From positions 1-46,083 of the forward strand of contig NZ_VFRP01000029.1 in NCBI RefSeq assembly GCF_006385685.1: 46,083 nucleotides of DNA, written 5' to 3'. Of this stretch, positions 42,182 through 46,083 are shown piece after piece (the stretch's first letter is position 1; every line of letters starts with the position of its first letter). This DNA comes from Amaricoccus solimangrovi (GTDB taxonomy: Bacteria > Pseudomonadota > Alphaproteobacteria > Rhodobacterales > Rhodobacteraceae). The notes under the pieces are model-generated. The model saw only the letters and a list, made by a program, of their open reading frames with translations. It had not been told where the DNA came from and made no database searches. Made by a program: the position numbers and the translations under genes.

Positions 42182-42387
42182 GACCGCGTGGCTTCCGCCC
42201 GACTTTTCGCAAGAGCTCTGCTGTGGCCCGCGCCGGTTCGGGCGCGCCTTGTAGAGCGACGAGGTACGCGGCCGCTCCCGAAACAGCCACGCGAATGTCG
42301 CGTTGCAATGTTGAAAAATGGCGCAATGGGCTCATGGCCGGCAGCGACCCTCGCCGCCGGCACACCCGCCGTCGCGCGCCGCCCCGC

Positions 42388-43983
42388 TCAGGCGTGGGCG
42401 GCGAGGAGCTCGCGCATCTGGCTCGGGAAGACCTGGTAGAGCCAGGTCTCGCTCAGCGCCTGGCCCTTGAGGTGGACGTACATCCGGAGGTCGATCGGCG
42501 CGTCGGTCTCGTCCTCCGGGCCGATGTCGAGGTCGAACATCACCCGCCAGCCCTCCCGCGTCGCGATCGGATAGGCGACGGTCAGGCCGACCACGCCCCG
42601 GCTCGCCTGGACCTCGGCCTCCACCCCGCTCGTCCGGTCGAGGCCCTGGAAGCCCCGGCCGTCGAGGTCGCAGACGAACTTGACCGTGTTCGCGGGGCGC
42701 GGCTGGCCCGGCACGCCGCCCGCGCCGATCCGGGTCGCGGTGAATTGCGCGACCGGTGGCGTCGGGCTCGATTCGACCCAGTTGAGCTTGTAGGCGATGT
42801 CGAACTCGGTCCCGGCCGTCGCGGGCTGGGCCGGGCGCCAGAAGGCGCCGATGTTGTCGTGGATCTCGTCGTTGGTCGAGAGCTCGACCAGCATCACCGC
42901 GCCCGCGCCCCAGTCGCCCTTGGGCTCGACCCAGACGCTCGCGCGCTTCTCGTAGAAGACGCCGTCGTCCTCGTACTGGCGGAAGTCGCGCTCGCGCTGG
43001 GCGAGGCCGAAGCCCTTCACCCCGTCGGCGCCGAAGCTGTTCGTCATCGCATAGGGCGGGTTGTTGAGCGGGCGCCAGATCCGCTCGCCCGCGCCGGTCA
43101 GGATCTCGAGCCCGTCGCTGTCATGCACCTCCGGGCGCCAGTCGGGCGCGAGATAGTCGTTGTTCTTGCCGAACCAGAACATCGAGGTCAGCGGCGCGAT
43201 GCCGAGCCGGTCGATGTCGCCGCGCAGGAAGATGTTCGCGTCCACGTCCTGGAACACGCCCTGATCGCGGTGGGAGACGATGCGATAGGCGCCGGTCACC
43301 CGCGGGCTCTCCATCAGCGCGTAGGTGACGAGGCCGCCGTTCGGCGCCTTCTCGAGCCAGAAGCGCGAGAAGCGCGGGAATTCCTCCGGCGTCGCCGCGC
43401 CCGCGTCGATCGCGAGGCCGCGCACCGACATGCCGAACTGGCCGACATAGCCGGAGGTGCGCCAGTAGGAGGCGCCGAGGAAGGCCATCCAGTCGTCCTT
43501 CTGCTCCGGGTCCATCACCCGGAAGCCGGCGAAGCCGGTGCCCGCGCCGAGAAGCCGCGCCGGGTGGTCCTCCGGCATCTCGAAGAGCTTGGTCGAGAAC
43601 GGGATCTCCCGCGCCTGGCCGCCGTCGACCACGTACATCCTGACCGGCTCCTTGAAGTAGCGGCCGGGATGGAAGAAACGGACCTTGGACGCATCCGGGT
43701 CATTGGCGAAGAGCGTGTCCTCGGGCCGGTAGACGATCTGCTGGTGCAGGTCGTAGTCGATCGATTCGAGGATCCGGGCGTCGGGCACCTCGGGTGCGAC
43801 ATAGGGCCGCTTCGCGAGATCGCGCGCCATCTCGCGCAGGATGTCGAAGGAGAAGGGCTCGGCCGGGCCGGTGGCGAGCTGCGACACGCCTTGCGCCGCC
43901 GCGATCCTGGGCAGCAGGAAGAAGGCGCCGGAGGCGAGCGCCGCGGCGAGCGCGTCGCGGCGGGTGACAGGCGCGAGTGTCAA
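42388..43983 (-). CDS. opgD: Periplasmic glucan biosynthesis protein (OpgD/MdoG family)
   Basis: Family members act on periplasmic beta-glucan backbones (osmoregulated periplasmic glucans). The protein starts with a twin-arginine signal ([18 protein letters not shown]), as in OpgD rather than OpgG. It is followed by [37 protein letters not shown], the conserved [13 protein letters not shown] and [10 protein letters not shown]. It ends [17 protein letters not shown]. At 531 residues it is the right length. The TTG at 43983 has AGGAG nine bases upstream. A GTG at 44019 would add 12 residues. No glucosyltransferase opgH gene is adjacent. Confidence 0.92.
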   Translation of the reverse strand: MTLAPVTRRDALAAALASGAFFLLPRIAAAQGVSQLATGPAEPFSFDILREMARDLAKRPYVAPEVPDARILESIDYDLHQQIVYRPEDTLFANDPDASKVRFFHPGRYFKEPVRMYVVDGGQAREIPFSTKLFEMPEDHPARLLGAGTGFAGFRVMDPEQKDDWMAFLGASYWRTSGYVGQFGMSVRGLAIDAGAATPEEFPRFSRFWLEKAPNGGLVTYALMESPRVTGAYRIVSHRDQGVFQDVDANIFLRGDIDRLGIAPLTSMFWFGKNNDYLAPDWRPEVHDSDGLEILTGAGERIWRPLNNPPYAMTNSFGADGVKGFGLAQRERDFRQYEDDGVFYEKRASVWVEPKGDWGAGAVMLVELSTNDEIHDNIGAFWRPAQPATAGTEFDIAYKLNWVESSPTPPVAQFTATRIGAGGVPGQPRPANTVKFVCDLDGRGFQGLDRTSGVEAEVQASRGVVGLTVAYPIATREGWRVMFDLDIGPEDETDAPIDLRMYVHLKGQALSETWLYQVFPSQMRELLAAHA

Positions 43984-44135
43984 GGAACCGTTCTCCTCGG
44001 ATAAGGGGCGGACAACCACCGGGCGGGGCGCCGCTTCTCGTTGCGGCGCGCATGCTAGCCGGGGGCCAAGCCGGTCTCAAGACATGCCGGCCTCAGGACA
44101 TGCCGGTCTCACGATCGGCCATCGGAGATTTGAGC

Positions 44136-44459
44136 ATGCGGAGCTTCGCGATCTATTCCCTCGCCGCCCTCGCCGAGATCGGCGGCTGCTTCGCCTTCTG
44201 GGCCTGGGCGCGGCTCGGGCGGAGCGCGCTCTGGCTGCTGCCGGGAATGGCCTCGCTCGCGCTCTTCGCCTTCGCGCTGACCCTCGTCGCGAGCGCCGCC
44301 GCCGGCCGGGCCTACGCCGCCTATGGCGGGGTCTATGTCACCGCCTCGCTCCTCTGGCTTTGGCGCGTCGAGGGGATCCGGCCCGACCGCTCCGACCTCG
44401 CGGGCGCGGTGATCGTCCTCATCGGCGCCGCGGTGATCCTCCTCGGGCCGCGCGGCTGA
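44136..44459 (+). CDS. YnfA family small membrane protein
   Basis: A 107-residue, four-helix membrane protein of the YnfA/UPF0060 family: [20 protein letters not shown], then [38 protein letters not shown] and [20 protein letters not shown]. The family is related in fold to small multidrug exporters and is reported to confer weak drug efflux, but its role here is unknown. The ATG has GGAG eight bases upstream. The stop is convergent with the CoxG-like gene, with three bases between them. Confidence 0.93.
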   Translation: MRSFAIYSLAALAEIGGCFAFWAWARLGRSALWLLPGMASLALFAFALTLVASAAAGRAYAAYGGVYVTASLLWLWRVEGIRPDRSDLAGAVIVLIGAAVILLGPRG

Positions 44460-44462
44460 GGC

Positions 44463-44963
44463 TCACCCTCCGCCGCCGAGCACCCGGCCAAGCCAGCCCC
44501 GGCGCGGCTCCGGCTCCGGCCGCCCCTCGACGACGCGCTGGAAATTCTCGAAGAACCGGTCCGCCATCTTCTTCGCGAAGGTGTCGAGCAGCCGCGCGCC
44601 GAGATGGGCGAGCCGCCCCTCGACATGCGCGGTGACCTCGTAGTCGAGCAGCGTCGCCCCCTCGGGCGTCGCGCTCAGCGTCACATCCGCCCCGCCGCGC
44701 GCGCGCCCCGCGTTCGCGCCCTTGCCGTGGCAGACCAGCCGGTAGCGCTCGCCCGGCGTCACGTCCTCGAGCTCGACCCTTCCGTCGAAACTCGCGCCCA
44801 CGGGGCCGATGCGCTGGTGGACGCGCGCCTCGAAGCCGCGCTCCACGTCGCCCTCCATCGCCTCGCAGCCGGGAATGCTCGCGCGGAGCACCTCGGGATC
44901 GATCAGCGCCGCCCAGACCCGCTCCGGCGCGGCGCCGATCAGGCGCGAGCCCCGCATCTCCAT
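44463..44963 (-). CDS. CoxG-like SRPBCC family protein
   Basis: The 166-residue protein has the START-like fold of carbon monoxide dehydrogenase subunit G: MRGSRLIGAAPERVWAALID, then LRASIPGCEAMEGDVERGFE, a curved sheet with GRVELEDVTPGERYRLVCHG, and the end RLLDTFAKKMADRFFENFQ. CoxG-type proteins can help recruit the Cox machinery to the membrane. Many copies lie far from cox genes and have no known role, and there are no cox genes in this window. The ATG at 44963 has a strong GGAGGAAGG upstream. Confidence 0.9.
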   Translation of the reverse strand: MEMRGSRLIGAAPERVWAALIDPEVLRASIPGCEAMEGDVERGFEARVHQRIGPVGASFDGRVELEDVTPGERYRLVCHGKGANAGRARGGADVTLSATPEGATLLDYEVTAHVEGRLAHLGARLLDTFAKKMADRFFENFQRVVEGRPEPEPRRGWLGRVLGGGG

Positions 44964-45089
44964 GTACCTTCCTCCCTCATCCGGCCCCGGGGATATAGGC
45001 GCGATCGGGCCGCGCGGGGAGACTGCCCCTTGCACATCGGCGGCCCCCGGCCGGATAGTCGTGCGAAACGGTGAAACGGGAGGCGCGGC

Positions 45090-45395
45090 ATGCGCATCGG
45101 GCACATCCTTCTCATCTGGGCACTGACCGCCGGCGCGGCGGCGGCGCAGGAGGCCGGGGAACCGGCGACCGGCGGGCAGGACGTTCCGGAGGAGAAATGC
45201 TTCGGCGTCGCCCTCGCGGGCCAGAACGACGGCATCGGCATGGGCGGCGACACCGCGGCCTCCACGGTCGATTACCAGGGCAACGCCTGGATCTGGGTGC
45301 CGCGCGGCACCTGCCAGAGGATGCCCCTGCCCGCGCAGGCGGACGGGACGCCCCGGCGCGGGGCGATCCGGCCGTTGCAGCGGGATGGGGGTTAG
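45090..45395 (+). CDS. DUF2282 (bufferin-like) secreted protein lacking core cysteines
   Basis: The protein (101 aa) starts with a signal peptide ([20 protein letters not shown]). The mature part has the DUF2282 outline: [14 protein letters not shown], then [20 protein letters not shown]. Typical members have a Cys directly after the Asn-Asp and another a few residues on. Here that segment reads [14 protein letters not shown], so only the first and last Cys remain. Family members with all four cysteines are precursors of copper-binding bufferins, modified by DUF692 enzymes. No DUF692 gene is seen here. GGGAGG lies upstream of the ATG. Function unknown. Confidence 0.8.
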   Translation: MRIGHILLIWALTAGAAAAQEAGEPATGGQDVPEEKCFGVALAGQNDGIGMGGDTAASTVDYQGNAWIWVPRGTCQRMPLPAQADGTPRRGAIRPLQRDGG

Positions 45396-45467
45396 GAGTG
45401 GAACAAGGGAGCCGCCGCGCGTCGTCTATGCTGCAGAAACGGAGGTCCCGTCGACTAGAGGCGCGGC

Positions 45468-46083
45468 CTAAGCAATCGGAGGAGCGGCAAGGAGCCGCGA
45501 AGCCGTAATCGGGAAGTGCAGGTTCAACTGCTCGCGGAGGCGCTCGATCATCGGAAGGTACCACGGCGGAGCAAACGGAGAAACGACTACTCTCTTGATG
45601 AGAACGTCAACGTCGCAATCAAATGAGCGACCGGCAACCGGCGGATCATCTTTTTCGACAATGCCATCGAAGCGCATTGTGGTTTCATTCCATGAAGCGC
45701 TCTCCAACGAATCATGCATGTTGTTTGTATCCCAGTAAACTAGTCGCACTTCTTTTTCATACGCATAGCTTGCGCGCTTAACCAAAATCGTATCAAAACT
45801 GTTCGGGTTTCCAAATTCGATCGTTCCTGGTGCCACGTATCTTATCGCGCCGAGATAAAGGCTTTCTGGGTTGGACGAAAGTGCGGCCTCCAGTCTGCCG
45901 CCGTTGGTTACAACCGCAACGCCAGCCCCCGGCGAGCCGTAGATTTTCCACATTGCCACAGACTCATGCTCCGCAGCATGCCAGCAGTTTAGAGCCGGAC
46001 CCGAAATGAGTTGAGCGATATCATAGGGTTGTGATTCACGTCGGTTTGCGAAGACTGACGGAGATCCGATGCCCTGGACTGAT
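45468..46083 (-). CDS. DUF2971-like protein, 5' part outside the window
   Basis: The frame ends at 45468 and stays open to the right edge, so the N-terminal part is missing. A GTG at 45959 is not the true start, because the codons before it encode GPALNCWHAAEHESVAMWKI, the conserved stretch of DUF2971 proteins (CWH...E..AMW..Y). The rest has GAIRYVAPGTIEFG and a Lys/Tyr-rich stretch KRASYAYEKEVRLVYWDTN, which fits the family's FxKR..Y..E.E.R pattern. DUF2971 proteins are found in accessory regions, often near phage or defence genes, but have no firm function. The GC content is clearly lower than in the rest of the window. Confidence 0.75.
   Translation of the reverse strand, partial: SVQGIGSPSVFANRRESQPYDIAQLISGPALNCWHAAEHESVAMWKIYGSPGAGVAVVTNGGRLEAALSSNPESLYLGAIRYVAPGTIEFGNPNSFDTILVKRASYAYEKEVRLVYWDTNNMHDSLESASWNETTMRFDGIVEKDDPPVAGRSFDCDVDVLIKRVVVSPFAPPWYLPMIERLREQLNLHFPITASRLLAAPPIA

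Overview
The window reads as a high-GC alphaproteobacterial chromosome, probably of the Rhodobacterales or a related order. The main clues are the priA / DUF484 / xerC arrangement, Tat-exported enzymes, an OpgD-type glucan protein, and a tRNA-His-like 3' end with discriminator A73, which is typical of alphaproteobacteria. No species can be named from sequence alone.

Positions 1 to about 7125 are the right part of an integrated element of lower GC. Every gene there lies on the minus strand: a run of small, tightly coupled phage-like genes, two BRO-N (antirepressor-type) proteins, a serine resolvase, and a tyrosine integrase preceded by two very small genes. The element ends at a 3' half-tRNA at 7081-7125, which I read as an attachment site. 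A stretch of about 850 bases (2787-3641) carries dispersed and iterated repeats but no credible gene.

Positions 7227-10862 hold an RTX-type secreted protein followed by three consecutive exported Asn/Gly repeat proteins (13-, 5- and 9-residue periods, the last one a lipoprotein) behind an unusually AT-rich control region. This is the most unusual part of the window.

Positions 10890-15166 are treZ-treY (trehalose from glycogen-type glucans) on the minus strand. Divergent from them, 15439-25651 is a compact selenium locus: a formate dehydrogenase-N/O type operon whose alpha subunit contains an in-frame UGA followed by a textbook bacterial SECIS, then fdhE, selA, selB and selC. selC lies inside the 3' end of selB. 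selD is convergent, and the selB and selD stop codons both sit in the arms of one inverted repeat. The locus holds the Sec-specific genes for making, charging and inserting selenocysteine, together with their one visible client enzyme.

Positions 25899-46083 are mostly ordinary chromosome: a transglutaminase-like protein, cytochrome b561, a three-gene overlapping operon (CDP-alcohol phosphatidyltransferase, FkbM methyltransferase, sulfatase-family membrane protein), a luciferase-like monooxygenase, upp, an aromatic/histidine pair (hisC, prephenate dehydrogenase), a MASE1-like hybrid-free histidine kinase, priA, DUF484, xerC, opgD, a YnfA-family protein and a CoxG-like protein. Lower-GC accessory genes interrupt it: a GIY-YIG protein at 41420-42181 and a DUF2971-like gene running off the right edge. 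A cysteine-poor DUF2282 (bufferin-like) protein lies just before the edge.
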